Both the position numbers and the translations under genes were made by a program. The notes beneath the pieces were generated by a model. The model was given only the letters and a program-made list of their open reading frames with translations. It was not told the origin of the DNA and did not search any database. A stretch of DNA of 64,000 nucleotides from an uncultured Alistipes sp. (GTDB lineage Bacteria; Bacteroidota; Bacteroidia; Bacteroidales; UBA932): assembly GCA_900550465.1 (NCBI GenBank), contig URSC01000007.1:57100-121099 (forward strand), read 5' to 3'. Below are positions 9,224-17,742 of this stretch, in pieces (position 1 is the stretch's first letter; every line of letters begins with the position of its first letter).

Positions 9224-10423
9224 ATGGAAACAAATAGAGCTGTTTACGGAAGTTACGCCGCCGAGCTCGGACGGTTGGAAGCCACGGGGAGCCTTAGAGC
9301 TCTGCCGAAGGCCGGGAGCCTGGGCCGGTGGATCAGCCGTGACGGCCGCAGGATGCTCAATCTCTCCTCCAACGATTATCTCGGCCTGGCCTCGGAGCGG
9401 AATTTAGCGGAGGAATTTGCGGACAACCTGCATTCTTCCTCCTCCGGCGGGGGCTGGCTGCCCCTGTCCTCCTCCTCGTCCCGGCTGCTGACCGGCAATC
9501 ATGAGGCATACGGGGCACTGGAGGGACGCCTGGCCGCCATGTACGGCCGGGAGAGCGCCCTGGTGCTGAGCAGCGGCTACCACATGAACAGCGGGGTGCT
9601 GCCGGCCCTCTGCGACCGGAAAACCCTCATCTTAGCGGACAAACTGGTACACGCAAGCCTCATCGACGGCATACGGCTGTGCGAGGGGCGGTGCGTTCGG
9701 TTCCGGCACCAGGATTACGCCCAGGTGGAGAGCATCTTAGAGAAGGAGGCCGGAGCGTACGAGCGCATATTCATCGTCACCGAGAGCATCTTCAGCATGG
9801 ACGGAGATCTGGCTCCGCTGCAGCGGCTCGTGGAAATCAAGCGGAGGTGGCCTTCAGTGATGCTCTACGTGGACGAGGCCCACGCCGTGGGAGTACGCGG
9901 GGCCAACGGGCTCGGCCTCGCGGAGGAATGCGGCTGCATCGGGGACATCGACCTGCTCTGCGGCACATTCGGCAAGGCCCTGGCCTCAGTAGGGGCATAC
10001 GTGGTCTGCGACCGGGTGATCAAGGAGTATTTAGTCAACAAGATGCGCACCCTGATATTCACCACCGCCCTGCCTCCGGTCAATGTCGCATGGAGCCTCT
10101 TCATCATGGAGCGGCTGCAGCGGTTCGGAGGACGCAGGGAACATCTGGACAGGATATCCTCTGAGGTACGGAAGGCATTCGCCCTGCGCGGGATGCAGAT
10201 GCCCTCCGGTAGCCATATCATACCGATGATCATAGGTTCCAGCGCCGATGCGGTGCTGCGGGCCGAAGACATGCAGCGGCACGGATTCTACGTGCTGCCC
10301 ATCCGTCCTCCTACTGTCCCGGAGGGGACTTCCCGGCTGCGGTTCTCGCTGACCGCTTCCCTGAAGGAGGAGGACATAGCAAAGTTGATTGAATATGAAA
10401 CAGGTTTTTCTGAGACGAGTTGA
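9224..10423 (+). CDS. bioF: 8-amino-7-oxononanoate synthase
   Basis: A 399-residue alpha-oxoamine synthase that condenses pimeloyl-ACP (or -CoA) with L-alanine. LNLSSNDYLGLA (46-57), VDEAHAVGVRG (216-226) and the PLP Lys251 in TFGKALASVG are visible. ATG 9224 is chosen over TTG 9209. Its 3' end overlaps bioG by 29 bp. Related AONS/KBL-like enzymes exist, but the biotin operon context settles the call. Confidence 0.95.
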   Translation: METNRAVYGSYAAELGRLEATGSLRALPKAGSLGRWISRDGRRMLNLSSNDYLGLASERNLAEEFADNLHSSSSGGGWLPLSSSSSRLLTGNHEAYGALEGRLAAMYGRESALVLSSGYHMNSGVLPALCDRKTLILADKLVHASLIDGIRLCEGRCVRFRHQDYAQVESILEKEAGAYERIFIVTESIFSMDGDLAPLQRLVEIKRRWPSVMLYVDEAHAVGVRGANGLGLAEECGCIGDIDLLCGTFGKALASVGAYVVCDRVIKEYLVNKMRTLIFTTALPPVNVAWSLFIMERLQRFGGRREHLDRISSEVRKAFALRGMQMPSGSHIIPMIIGSSADAVLRAEDMQRHGFYVLPIRPPTVPEGTSRLRFSLTASLKEEDIAKLIEYETGFSETS

Positions 10424-11081
10424 GGGGGCCTCCGACCTGCTGCTGTTCTTCGCAGGCTGGGGCGCCGAGCCCGGTATGTTTAAGTACGATGAATTGACTG
10501 ACGGAAGCGGGACCAGCGATGTGATGATGTGCTGGGACTACCGTGACCTTGATTTCGACGCCGGAGTGCTCGAAGGCTACAGCACCACGAGGGTGCTGGC
10601 ATGGTCGATGGGCGTCTGGGTGGCCGGTCAGGTACTGTCCGGGCTGGACATGGCACCGGGCTACCGGGTGGCGGTCAACGGCACTCCATTTCCCATACAC
10701 GACAGCCTGGGCATCCCGGAGGCCGTATTCGACGGGACGCTGGCCATGCTGTCCGACAAGACTCTGAATAAGTTCCGCAGGCGGATGTGCGGCTCAGCCG
10801 AAGCCTTCGAGAGACTGATGAGCAGCTCCCTGTCCAGGACACTGGAAGATCAGAGGGAGGAGCTGGATGCCCTCGGAAAGGCAGTGCGCGGCAGCAGGCC
10901 CCGGCCATTTGCCTGGACCCATGCCGTGGCCGGGCTGGAGGACATGATATTTCCGGCCGCCAACCAGAAAGCCGCGTGGGCCGCTGCAGGAGTGCCTGTG
11001 AGCGTGCTCGACATTCCGCACTGGAGCAAAGACATCCTCAGAAAACTTATCTACCTGGACAATACATGGACAAACAGCTGA
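10395..11081 (+). CDS. bioG: Pimeloyl-ACP methyl ester esterase, BioG (DUF452) type
   Basis: A 228-residue alpha/beta hydrolase of the DUF452 family, which replaces BioH in many Bacteroidetes. It cleaves the methyl ester of pimeloyl-ACP methyl ester and so ends the BioC-started cycle on fatty acid synthesis. The nucleophile is Ser71 in AWSMGVWVA; an Asp in AGLEDMIFPA and a His in DIPHWSKD fit the rest of the triad. In Bacteroides this domain is often fused to BioC; here they are separate genes with a 16-bp overlap. Start ATG 10395 lies inside bioF. Confidence 0.9.
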   Translation: MKQVFLRRVEGASDLLLFFAGWGAEPGMFKYDELTDGSGTSDVMMCWDYRDLDFDAGVLEGYSTTRVLAWSMGVWVAGQVLSGLDMAPGYRVAVNGTPFPIHDSLGIPEAVFDGTLAMLSDKTLNKFRRRMCGSAEAFERLMSSSLSRTLEDQREELDALGKAVRGSRPRPFAWTHAVAGLEDMIFPAANQKAAWAAAGVPVSVLDIPHWSKDILRKLIYLDNTWTNS

Positions 11082-11836
11082 TACGCACACGTTTCGCTAA
11101 GTCCATAAGGAGTTATGCGGAGTACGCCCAGGCTCAGACGGTTATCGCCTCGAGGCTGTGCTCGCTGCTGTCCGCAGTACTCCTGGAAGAGCCGCGGAGG
11201 GTGCTGGAAGTCGGCTGCGGGACCGGGACATTCACCAGGCGGTTCCTGGAGCAGTTCCGGCCGGAGGAGATGGTTCTCAACGACATCTGCCCGGAGGTGG
11301 AGGAGGCGCTGGCCGATCTGCTCTCGCCTCAGGCCGGTGAGAGCACTCCGCAGATATCATTTACTGCCGGAGACGCCGAGCTTTGCAGCCTGCCCGGAGA
11401 CCGGGACCTGATAGTCTCCTGCTCCGTCCTGCAGTGGTTCGAGGACCCCGGAGCCTTCATCGCCCGCTGCCGGACGCTGGTGCGCAGGGGAGGCTGCATC
11501 GCCCTGACCACCTTCGGTCCGGACAACCTGCAGGAGGTCACCGCCGTCACCGGGACGGGACGGAGCTACCTGCCCTTAGGGTGGCTGCAAGGACTGCTCG
11601 ACGAGGCCGGGCTGAGGACAGTGCTGGCGGAGGACGAGCATCTCACCCTGCATTTTCCCTCCCCCACCGAAGTCCTGCGCCATCTCAAGCACACCGGAGT
11701 CACCGGTGTCACCCGCACCTCCTGGACCCGGGGACGGCTGGCTGAGTTCTCCGCAGAATACTCCTCCAGATACGGAGCCGGCGACGGAAGCGTACCGCTG
11801 ACCTACCACCCCGTATACCTGATAGCAAGAAAGTAA
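11066..11836 (+). CDS. bioC: Malonyl-ACP O-methyltransferase
   Basis: A 256-residue class I SAM methyltransferase. Motif I is VLEVGCGTGTF (47-57), and RFAKSIRSYAEYA near the N-terminus is typical of BioC. It methylates malonyl-ACP so the fatty acid machinery can build the pimeloyl chain. The ATG at 11066 lies 16 bp inside bioG; an upstream extension of the frame has no homology and is ignored. Ends 23 bp before bioD. Confidence 0.93.
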   Translation: MDKQLIRTRFAKSIRSYAEYAQAQTVIASRLCSLLSAVLLEEPRRVLEVGCGTGTFTRRFLEQFRPEEMVLNDICPEVEEALADLLSPQAGESTPQISFTAGDAELCSLPGDRDLIVSCSVLQWFEDPGAFIARCRTLVRRGGCIALTTFGPDNLQEVTAVTGTGRSYLPLGWLQGLLDEAGLRTVLAEDEHLTLHFPSPTEVLRHLKHTGVTGVTRTSWTRGRLAEFSAEYSSRYGAGDGSVPLTYHPVYLIARK

Positions 11837-11859
11837 TTTTCATACAGTACCACCTCATC

Positions 11860-12504
11860 ATGAAAAACAACGTATACTTCGTAAGCGGAATCGACACCAA
11901 CATCGGGAAAAGCTACGCCACAGGATTCATCGCCCGTACCTGGAACTCAGAGGGCAGGCGTACCATCACCCAGAAACTCATTCAGACAGGGAACACAGGC
12001 ATGTCGGAGGACATAGAGCTGCACCGCAGGATCATGGGATGCGGCCTGCTGCCCGAGGACCGCGAGGGACTGACCATGCCCGAGATATTCTCCTACCCGT
12101 GCTCTCCCCACCTGGCCGCCGAGATAGACGGACGTCAGATCGACTTCTGGAAGATACAGAAGGCCACTGAGGAACTGGCCGACCGCTACGATGCCGTACT
12201 GCTCGAGGGAGCCGGCGGACTCATGGTGCCGCTGACCCGCAAGCTGCTGACGATAGACTACATCGCATGGAAACGCTACCCGCTGATCTACGTCACCTCA
12301 GGACGCCTGGGCAGCATCAACCATTTTCTCTTAGGGCTGGAAGCCATCCGCGCCCGCCGCATCCGTCTGCACACCGTAGCCTACAACCTCTTCCCCCGCG
12401 AGGAGGACGACCGCATCAGCCGCGACACCGAGGGATACATCCGCGATGTGCTCGCCCGTGAGTGGCCGGATACTCAGTTTGTCACTGTTCCTGTGATGGA
12501 ATAA
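11860..12504 (+). CDS. bioD: ATP-dependent dethiobiotin synthetase
   Basis: A 214-residue P-loop enzyme that closes the ureido ring of dethiobiotin. The P-loop is GIDTNIGKS (residues 8-16), and LLEGAGGLMVPL near 114-125 is the conserved BioD block. Last gene of the biotin operon. Its final 23 bases overlap the end of the convergent beta-propeller gene, and I see no hairpin terminator between the two. Confidence 0.95.
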   Translation: MKNNVYFVSGIDTNIGKSYATGFIARTWNSEGRRTITQKLIQTGNTGMSEDIELHRRIMGCGLLPEDREGLTMPEIFSYPCSPHLAAEIDGRQIDFWKIQKATEELADRYDAVLLEGAGGLMVPLTRKLLTIDYIAWKRYPLIYVTSGRLGSINHFLLGLEAIRARRIRLHTVAYNLFPREEDDRISRDTEGYIRDVLAREWPDTQFVTVPVME

Positions 12505-13654
12505 TGTCCTCCAGGAGGCCGGAGACATCGTACCTTATGAGGAGTTCCTGACCTGATATCAGAACGTAGAGGCATCCGCCTGGAATGTCCATATCGTAGA
12601 AAATGCCTCCTTTCGGCAGAGGTATTTCGGCAAGCGGTTCTCCCTCATAGCTGAACAGGCGGACGTATTGCTTGACCTCGGGTTCCCGGAACCAATGCAG
12701 GACAGAGATAAAGTCCGGGTAAGTCTTGGGACGGAGAGCCAGTCTGGCATCGCTGTCATGTTCCACGGACGATACGTCGTCCACTCTGTCTCCGTAGGTG
12801 CAGACTGTCCGGGCGTATGTCCCGTCTGCAGAGAAGATGTTCATGGTGTTCAGCGTCCGCTCCGCCTCGACTATCAGGCCGCGGCTGCTTTCATAGACAT
12901 GGCTGCCGTTTAAAAGATTGAAACCGGGCACGCTGAAGGCCACCATGTTGCCTGAGCCGACAACGCGGCCGCTGCCGGACTCAGATTCCGCCTTCACCGT
13001 TGCGCTGTTCAGCCTGGCCAGCGGAGGTGTCGTCCTCCTCTCCCCGTCTGAGGTAAGGATAAAGCGGTTTATGGAATTGCGGTCCGCACCGGCGTGTACT
13101 ATCAGATACTCCTGCCCGTCAAGAGGCACTGCATCCAGCAACCATGGCGAATCCTGCAGTTCAAGACTCCTCGACGTCACCTCCGTCTGCCCGCTCTCCA
13201 GGGAGGCCGTCACATCCCATTCCATCAGATTTCCCGCATAATCCGTCCAGGATGCCGTCAGATGACCGTTCTCCTTGTGGCTGAACTGCACACTGCTCAC
13301 GCCATTGAAACTTACTATCTCGCCCGGGCCGCGTCCTATCCGCAGGAACTTCCCGTAGACAGTCCTGCCGTCCAGACTGAGGACCGTCACCTGCCCGGCA
13401 TTGTCGTTATTGCTCACTATCAGCAGCGAGTCCTTCACCACGAAATCGCTCACCCCCAGCACCGGTAGATCCAGCGTATCCCCCTGGGCCAACTCCCAAG
13501 TCACCGGATACCCGTCCTCCACATACACCACGTCCTCGAACGCCAGCGAATTCTCCGGCACCATCCGCCCGTCACCGCATCCCGTCACCATCAGCATCAT
13601 TGCCCCTCCAGCCGCCGTCACAAACATAGATTTGCTAAAATTTTCTGCTTTCAT
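12482..13654 (-). CDS. 6-bladed beta-propeller lipoprotein (BF3243/TolB-like type)
   Basis: A 390-residue lipoprotein: signal peptide with lipobox VTGC (Cys26), then a propeller-type repeat pattern. FLRIGRGPGEIVSFNG near 105-120 is the hallmark block of the Bacteroidetes BF3243-like propellers, and later blades show VDDVSS and VLHWFREPEV. Function unknown; family members are cell-envelope proteins often found singly. Convergent with bioD with a 23-bp 3' overlap. Start chosen at MKAENFSK, which gives a normal charged n-region. Confidence 0.82.
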   Translation of the reverse strand: MKAENFSKSMFVTAAGGAMMLMVTGCGDGRMVPENSLAFEDVVYVEDGYPVTWELAQGDTLDLPVLGVSDFVVKDSLLIVSNNDNAGQVTVLSLDGRTVYGKFLRIGRGPGEIVSFNGVSSVQFSHKENGHLTASWTDYAGNLMEWDVTASLESGQTEVTSRSLELQDSPWLLDAVPLDGQEYLIVHAGADRNSINRFILTSDGERRTTPPLARLNSATVKAESESGSGRVVGSGNMVAFSVPGFNLLNGSHVYESSRGLIVEAERTLNTMNIFSADGTYARTVCTYGDRVDDVSSVEHDSDARLALRPKTYPDFISVLHWFREPEVKQYVRLFSYEGEPLAEIPLPKGGIFYDMDIPGGCLYVLISGQELLIRYDVSGLLEDIIPSQEQ

Positions 13655-13997
13655 TGTAATTATTCAGAATTTAGTTACTACTGTCCTCAAAATTATGACA
13701 ATTTTTTGAAAAGGCAATCGTGGAATACGAAGTAACGGTAAGCAGAAGAGCACCCTATAAATGCAAAACTCGTATTTTCAATCAGTTATTATCTTAACGA
13801 GTATCTTTAGTAGGTTTCGGGAGGCACGGCAAGAGCACCATGCTTCACTAACTATTTGATTACTGAGCGGTTACGAAAACACCCTGCGCCCGTACTTACC
13901 ATTGCCACCCAGCCGCGAGGCGCCAGCCAGCAGCCGTCCCCATCCTAACACACCAGCTCACTGCCCTACTGCCACTAACAAGGACAGCGAAGCTGTC
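13655..13997. other. Intergenic stretch without a recognisable gene
   Basis: About 340 bases between the propeller gene and the tRNA-Leu palindrome. The right part is C-rich with many cca/gcc words, and short frames there only run through the tRNA. I see no convincing gene or terminator here. The propeller gene must start within it, but no TAnnTTTG box stands out upstream of 13654. Confidence 0.5.
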
Positions 13998-14066
13998 CGA
14001 TTCCCGCCCCGAGCACAAAAAAAGCCGGCTTGCGCCGACTTTTTTTTGTGCTCGAGACGGGAATCG
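13998..14066. terminator. Large palindrome covering the tRNA-Leu 3' end, includes an intrinsic terminator
   Basis: The core is a GC stem (14024-14029 with 14034-14039, TTGC loop) flanked by A7 and T8, a two-way intrinsic terminator. The symmetry continues outward: CGAGCAC at 14010-14016 pairs with GTGCTCG at 14048-14054, and CGATTCCCG at 13998-14006 pairs with CGGGAATCG at 14058-14066. The right side is the real T-arm and acceptor of tRNA-Leu; the left side is a second, oppositely oriented copy of that tRNA 3' end. Confidence 0.8.
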
Positions 14067-14134
14067 AACCCGTACGGACATTGCTGCCCACAGGATTTTA
14101 AGTCCTGCGTGTCTACCTATTCCACCACTCGAGC
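14049..14134 (-). tRNA. tRNA-Leu (anticodon UAA)
   Basis: An 86-nt type II tRNA. The acceptor stem pairs GCTCGAG (14134-14128) with CTCGAGC, discriminator A, no encoded CCA. The anticodon stem-loop is CAGGA-CTTAAAA-TCCTG with anticodon TAA, followed by a long variable arm and the T-arm GGGTTCGATTCCC. It is followed directly by the palindromic terminator. Confidence 0.95.
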
Positions 14135-14144
14135 AAATAGACCG

Positions 14145-14174
14145 CAAAAGTACTTAAATTCTATAAAAATACAA
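14145..14174 (-). promoter_or_regulatory. Promoter of tRNA-Leu(UAA)
   Basis: On the minus strand TTG (14174-14172), a 19-bp spacer and TACTTTTG (14152-14145) fit the Bacteroides -33/-7 pattern, 10 nt before the tRNA 5' end. Confidence 0.6.
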
Positions 14175-14184
14175 TAAAATATAA

Positions 14185-14227
14185 AATCAGCCGCGCTTTT
14201 TGTAGCTGAGGACGGCCCAGCCGATGA
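14185..14227. repeat. 43-bp direct repeat, distal copy (duplicated 3' end of ABC permease gene)
   Basis: Identical over 43 bp to 15458-15500, where the sequence is the last codons and stop of the ABC-2 permease (GWAVLSYKKRG-stop). This copy is an orphan fragment: it lies just past the stop codon of the DUF4143 ATPase gene (14231-14233) and belongs to no gene. Confidence 0.95.
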
Positions 14228-14230
14228 CGG

Positions 14231-15361
14231 TTACAGCAGAAAATCCGGCAGTTCGGAAGGGGTTATGCATGAATAACGGGCTGCCGGATATGACTGCGTG
14301 AACTGAGCCGGAATCCTGACCGTCCTGCCCGGTCTCCATTTGAACTCGAATGCATCCATGACACCATCCTCAACCTCGATAAGATCCACCTCCTTTTTCT
14401 GCTGCGTACGCCAGAAATAATGCTTGACAAATGTACGGCCCTCATAATCATTCCGTTTTATTCTTTCACTAATTATGAAATTCTCCCACATACGCCCTGC
14501 CTCTTCCGGGGAGCGCATGGACAAGGGGGCCATATTGCCTATCACACCATTGCGTATGCCCATATCGTAAAAATACACCTTACGCGAGAATTTAAGTTCA
14601 TTGCGCTGATTAGTAGCATAGGAAGGCAGGAGGAAAATGATATAGCTCTTCTCCAGTATCTCAATATACCTCTCTACTGTCTTGGCATCAATGCCTACCA
14701 GTACAGCCAGCTCATTGGCTGACACCATCGAGCCTATCTGGAATGCAAGGGCCTGCACCAGCTTCTCCAGTTTATCCGGTTTGCCTATATCGTTCTCATC
14801 GAACACATCTTTATAGAGATAGCTTTCTATCAATTCCTTCAAGGTCTCCTTCGCTCCCCCGGGATCAGTCACCACTTCCGGATAATACCCGTACACCATT
14901 CTGTGCTCCAACATCCTGGTTTCCTCAAGCAATGACGAATGATTCACCATCTCCTTAAAAGACAAAGGGTAAAGACGGAATTCCCGTTTCCGGCCGGTAA
15001 GCGACTCATTGACAGTATCTGCCAACTTAAATGATGAGCTGCCGGTGATTATTACGCTCACATCCTTGAATTTGTCAGCTACGATTTTCAGCATATTGCC
15101 GACATTGCGGATTTTCTGCGCCTCATCCACGAGAAGCCATTTCCTATCTCCTATCAAATACCTCAACTGCGTCTCATTCACGGCCTCAAACATTGACTGC
15201 ACATCAGACTCATCGCCATTCAGTTCCAGCAGTTCTGTCCCTGAACCCGCCAAGCCGGACGCCAAAGTGGATTTACCTACCTGCCGCGGCCCGAGTATTG
15301 TCACGACTTTTTTCTTCTGAACAGTATTCCTTATTCTGTCCTCCAATATTCTATGTATCAT
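14231..15361 (-). CDS. AAA-family ATPase with DUF4143 domain
   Basis: A 376-residue protein from ATG 15361. Walker A is GPRQVGKST (24-32), Walker B is KWLLVDEAQKI, and IITGSSSFKL is a sensor-like block. The second half is DUF4143: a winged-helix-like segment (VGIDAKTVERYIEILEKSYII) and a C-terminal PD-(D/E)xK-like pattern, EVDLIE followed by EFKW. These ATPases are abundant, sporadically distributed accessory genes in Bacteroidales, with no settled function. Base composition is more A+T-rich than its neighbours. The gene sits between two 43-bp copies of the permease 3' end, with AT-rich sequence inside each, so it looks like an inserted segment. Confidence 0.92.
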   Translation of the reverse strand: MIHRILEDRIRNTVQKKKVVTILGPRQVGKSTLASGLAGSGTELLELNGDESDVQSMFEAVNETQLRYLIGDRKWLLVDEAQKIRNVGNMLKIVADKFKDVSVIITGSSSFKLADTVNESLTGRKREFRLYPLSFKEMVNHSSLLEETRMLEHRMVYGYYPEVVTDPGGAKETLKELIESYLYKDVFDENDIGKPDKLEKLVQALAFQIGSMVSANELAVLVGIDAKTVERYIEILEKSYIIFLLPSYATNQRNELKFSRKVYFYDMGIRNGVIGNMAPLSMRSPEEAGRMWENFIISERIKRNDYEGRTFVKHYFWRTQQKKEVDLIEVEDGVMDAFEFKWRPGRTVRIPAQFTQSYPAARYSCITPSELPDFLL

Positions 15362-15385
15362 AACTACCCCGTGTATTTGATTGCA

Positions 15386-15393
15386 CAAAGATA
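15386..15393 (-). promoter_or_regulatory. Probable -7 box for the DUF4143 ATPase
   Basis: TATCTTTG on the minus strand, 24 nt upstream of ATG 15361, in AT-rich DNA inside the direct repeats. No clear -33 TTTG. If real, the inserted gene brings its own promoter. Confidence 0.5.
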
Positions 15394-15457
15394 CTTAAAA
15401 TCCATAAATATTAAAATATTTACGGAGGATACTCCATAAATATTATAATAAATCTGG

Positions 15458-15500
15458 AATCAGCCGCGCTTTTTGTAGCTGAGGACGGCCCAGCCGATGA
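15458..15500. repeat. 43-bp direct repeat, proximal copy (native 3' end of ABC permease gene)
   Basis: Identical to 14185-14227 over 43 bp, offset 1273 bp. This copy carries the natural end of the permease frame (stop at 15460-15462), so the permease is not damaged. Confidence 0.95.
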
Positions 15501-16572
15501 TGACCACGAAGAAGGCCAGAAGCGGGTAGACGTATGGGAGGATGTCCCGGAATGTGCTGCCCTTGAGGTAAATCATCCGCATGATCTCGGCGAAATAGGT
15601 GAAGGGATCGAAGAGGGATATGGTCCTCGCCCACTCCGGCATGCTGCTGATGGGGGTGAAGATACCGCACATCAGGATGAAGACGATGATGATGAAGAAT
15701 ATCATGAACATCGCCTGCTGCATCGTGCTGGAGTAGTTGGAGATGATCAGGCCCAGGCCGGAGAGGCCGAAGATGAAGAGCAGCGACAGGCCGTAGAGTA
15801 GAAGGACGCTGCCCTCCGGGCGCAGGCCGTACAGCAGCCAGGCGACCACCATGCCGACACTGAGCACGATGACACCGATGACCCAGTACGGAATGAGCTT
15901 GCCGACGATGAAGGTAATCTTCGGGACGGGGGTGACATTGATCTGCTCGATGGTGCCGGCCTCCTTCTCCCCGACGATGTTCATAGCCGGAAGGAAGCCG
16001 GTGATAAGGGCCACGACGAGCATGACCAGGGCCGGAATCATGGGTATCTTGTAGTCCATCGTGGGATTGAACCAGTAGTAGGAGTCCACGGCTATGCCGC
16101 CGGGAGCCGTCAGCGTCACGGCCCCGCGCTCCAGGTTCACCTCCTCGGTGAAGTCCAGCACTATGACGTCGAGGTAGGACGTGCCGAGGCTGGCCTTGGT
16201 CCCGTTGACGGCATTGGCCTCTATCAGAAGGGAGCTGCTGCCCTCCGAGAGCAGATCCTGCTCGAATCCGTATGGTACCTCGAGGATGATGTCCGCGTCC
16301 CCGAACTCCACCTGCTCCAGGGCCTCGCCCGAGCGCATGAAGACCCCGGTGATGTCGAAATACTCGGTAGAGGCTATCTTCTCGGTCAGCAGCCTGGAGA
16401 GGTCCGAGCGGTCGTTGTCCACCACAGCCACATTGACGTTCTTTATCTCCATGGTGGTAGCCCAGGGGAAGACCAGCATCACTAATACGGGCAGGGCTAT
16501 GACGATGAAGAGGATGAAGGGGTCTCTCGCCATCTGCTTGAATTCCTTTTCTATGAGATATTTGAGTATCAT
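15460..16572 (-). CDS. ABC-2 type transporter permease
   Basis: A 370-residue membrane subunit. One TM near 20-38 is followed by a large periplasmic domain (about 40-170), then five C-terminal TM segments, the YhhJ/YbhS/YbhR layout of drug-type ABC-2 permeases. EKEAGTIEQINVTPV (near 206-220) is the coupling-helix block. Last gene of the tetR-tolC-hlyD-ABC-ABC-permease-permease operon, overlapping the previous permease by 4 bp. Confidence 0.92.
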   Translation of the reverse strand: MILKYLIEKEFKQMARDPFILFIVIALPVLVMLVFPWATTMEIKNVNVAVVDNDRSDLSRLLTEKIASTEYFDITGVFMRSGEALEQVEFGDADIILEVPYGFEQDLLSEGSSSLLIEANAVNGTKASLGTSYLDVIVLDFTEEVNLERGAVTLTAPGGIAVDSYYWFNPTMDYKIPMIPALVMLVVALITGFLPAMNIVGEKEAGTIEQINVTPVPKITFIVGKLIPYWVIGVIVLSVGMVVAWLLYGLRPEGSVLLLYGLSLLFIFGLSGLGLIISNYSSTMQQAMFMIFFIIIVFILMCGIFTPISSMPEWARTISLFDPFTYFAEIMRMIYLKGSTFRDILPYVYPLLAFFVVIIGWAVLSYKKRG

Positions 16573-17738
16573 AGCCTGTCCTTGAATTTAAATACGCTCA
16601 GTCCGGTGATCACCGTCAGGAATCCGCACAGAATCAGCACCGCGTCGAGGCAGTACCGGATGCCGAGGCCCTGAATCATCATCACCTTTATCGAGTCAAT
16701 ATACCATTTGGCCGGTACACACCAGGATATCCACTGCAGCACCTTCGGCATGCTCTCGATGGGGAAAAGCATGCCCGAGAGCAGCATCGTAGGGAGCATC
16801 AGCACCATGCCCGAGATAAGTATCGCCACCTCCTGCTTGGCCACGAGGGTCGATATCAGGATGCCTATCGACAGCGACACGAGGATGAACAGCAGCGACA
16901 CCAGCACCACCCACATCAGGCTGCCCGATATCGGCACCTTGATCAGGAACACCGACAGGCAGAGGACTATCAGCAGAATGAAGGCCGAGACCACGAAGTA
17001 GGGTATCGCCTTGGCCAGTATCACCGAGAACGGCTTCACGGGCGAGACCAGCAGCACTTCCATCGTCCCCCTCTCCTTCTCACGGACGATGGACACCGAA
17101 GTCATCATCGCGCACACGAGCATTAGAATCATGCCCATGACTCCGGGCACGAAGTTGAAGGCGCTCTTCATCTGGGGATTGTACATCATGCGGGTGGAGG
17201 TATGTATCTGCACGGACGGGACAGCCTCCGCCGAGGATGATGAGCCGCTCGCAGCTGCCTGGTTGAGAGCCGCCTCCTGCGCCAGCTCCTTCTGGAAGGA
17301 GGAGACTATGCTGCTGACGTAGAAGACCGCCATCGAGCCGATATTGGTATTGGAGCCGTCCACGATGACCTGCAGGCGGCCGTCGGAGTCATGGACCGCA
17401 CGGTGGTAGAAATTGTCCTCGAAGACCAGGGCGATGTCCGCCGAGTTGGAGCGGAAGGCCTCCAGCACCCCGTCCTCTCCGTCCAGAAAAGCAGTTACCG
17501 TGAAATATTCGCTGGCATCTATCTGGCTGATGAGCCGCGATGTGGCCGCATCCCGCGAGGGGTCGTAGACCGCCACCTTGACATCCTTGATCTCGGTGGA
17601 CAGGGCGAAGCCGAAGAGCACTATCATCACCACCGGCATCACGATAAGCACCATAAGGGTCCTCGTATCCCGGAGAATGTGGTTGAACTCCTTGCCCACA
17701 AACGACATGAACCGTTTAAAATCCTTCATCCTTCCCAT
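16569..17738 (-). CDS. ABC-2 type transporter permease
   Basis: A 389-residue paralogue of the next gene with the same layout: TM near 28-48, periplasmic domain, then five TM segments. EKERGTMEVLLVSPV is the coupling block. I start it at ATG 17738 (MGRMKDFKRF), 4 bp past the ATPase stop; the longer frame would run into the ATPase gene. A Ser-rich loop (GSSSSAEAV) lies near 185. The two permeases probably form a heterodimer. Confidence 0.92.
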   Translation of the reverse strand: MGRMKDFKRFMSFVGKEFNHILRDTRTLMVLIVMPVVMIVLFGFALSTEIKDVKVAVYDPSRDAATSRLISQIDASEYFTVTAFLDGEDGVLEAFRSNSADIALVFEDNFYHRAVHDSDGRLQVIVDGSNTNIGSMAVFYVSSIVSSFQKELAQEAALNQAAASGSSSSAEAVPSVQIHTSTRMMYNPQMKSAFNFVPGVMGMILMLVCAMMTSVSIVREKERGTMEVLLVSPVKPFSVILAKAIPYFVVSAFILLIVLCLSVFLIKVPISGSLMWVVLVSLLFILVSLSIGILISTLVAKQEVAILISGMVLMLPTMLLSGMLFPIESMPKVLQWISWCVPAKWYIDSIKVMMIQGLGIRYCLDAVLILCGFLTVITGLSVFKFKDRL

Positions 17739-17742
17739 GGCG

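Noticed and set aside
13896..14177. Small frames on both strands around tRNA-Leu(UAA)
   Set aside because: They run straight through the tRNA; peptides such as VRFPSRAQKK are the usual artefact of translating a tRNA 3' end.
14228..14250. Continued similarity of the orphan repeat to the permease beyond 43 bp
   Set aside because: The read-through peptides look loosely alike (FSAVTVIGW and FFVVIIGW), but the bases differ and this stretch is the natural C-terminus of the ATPase.
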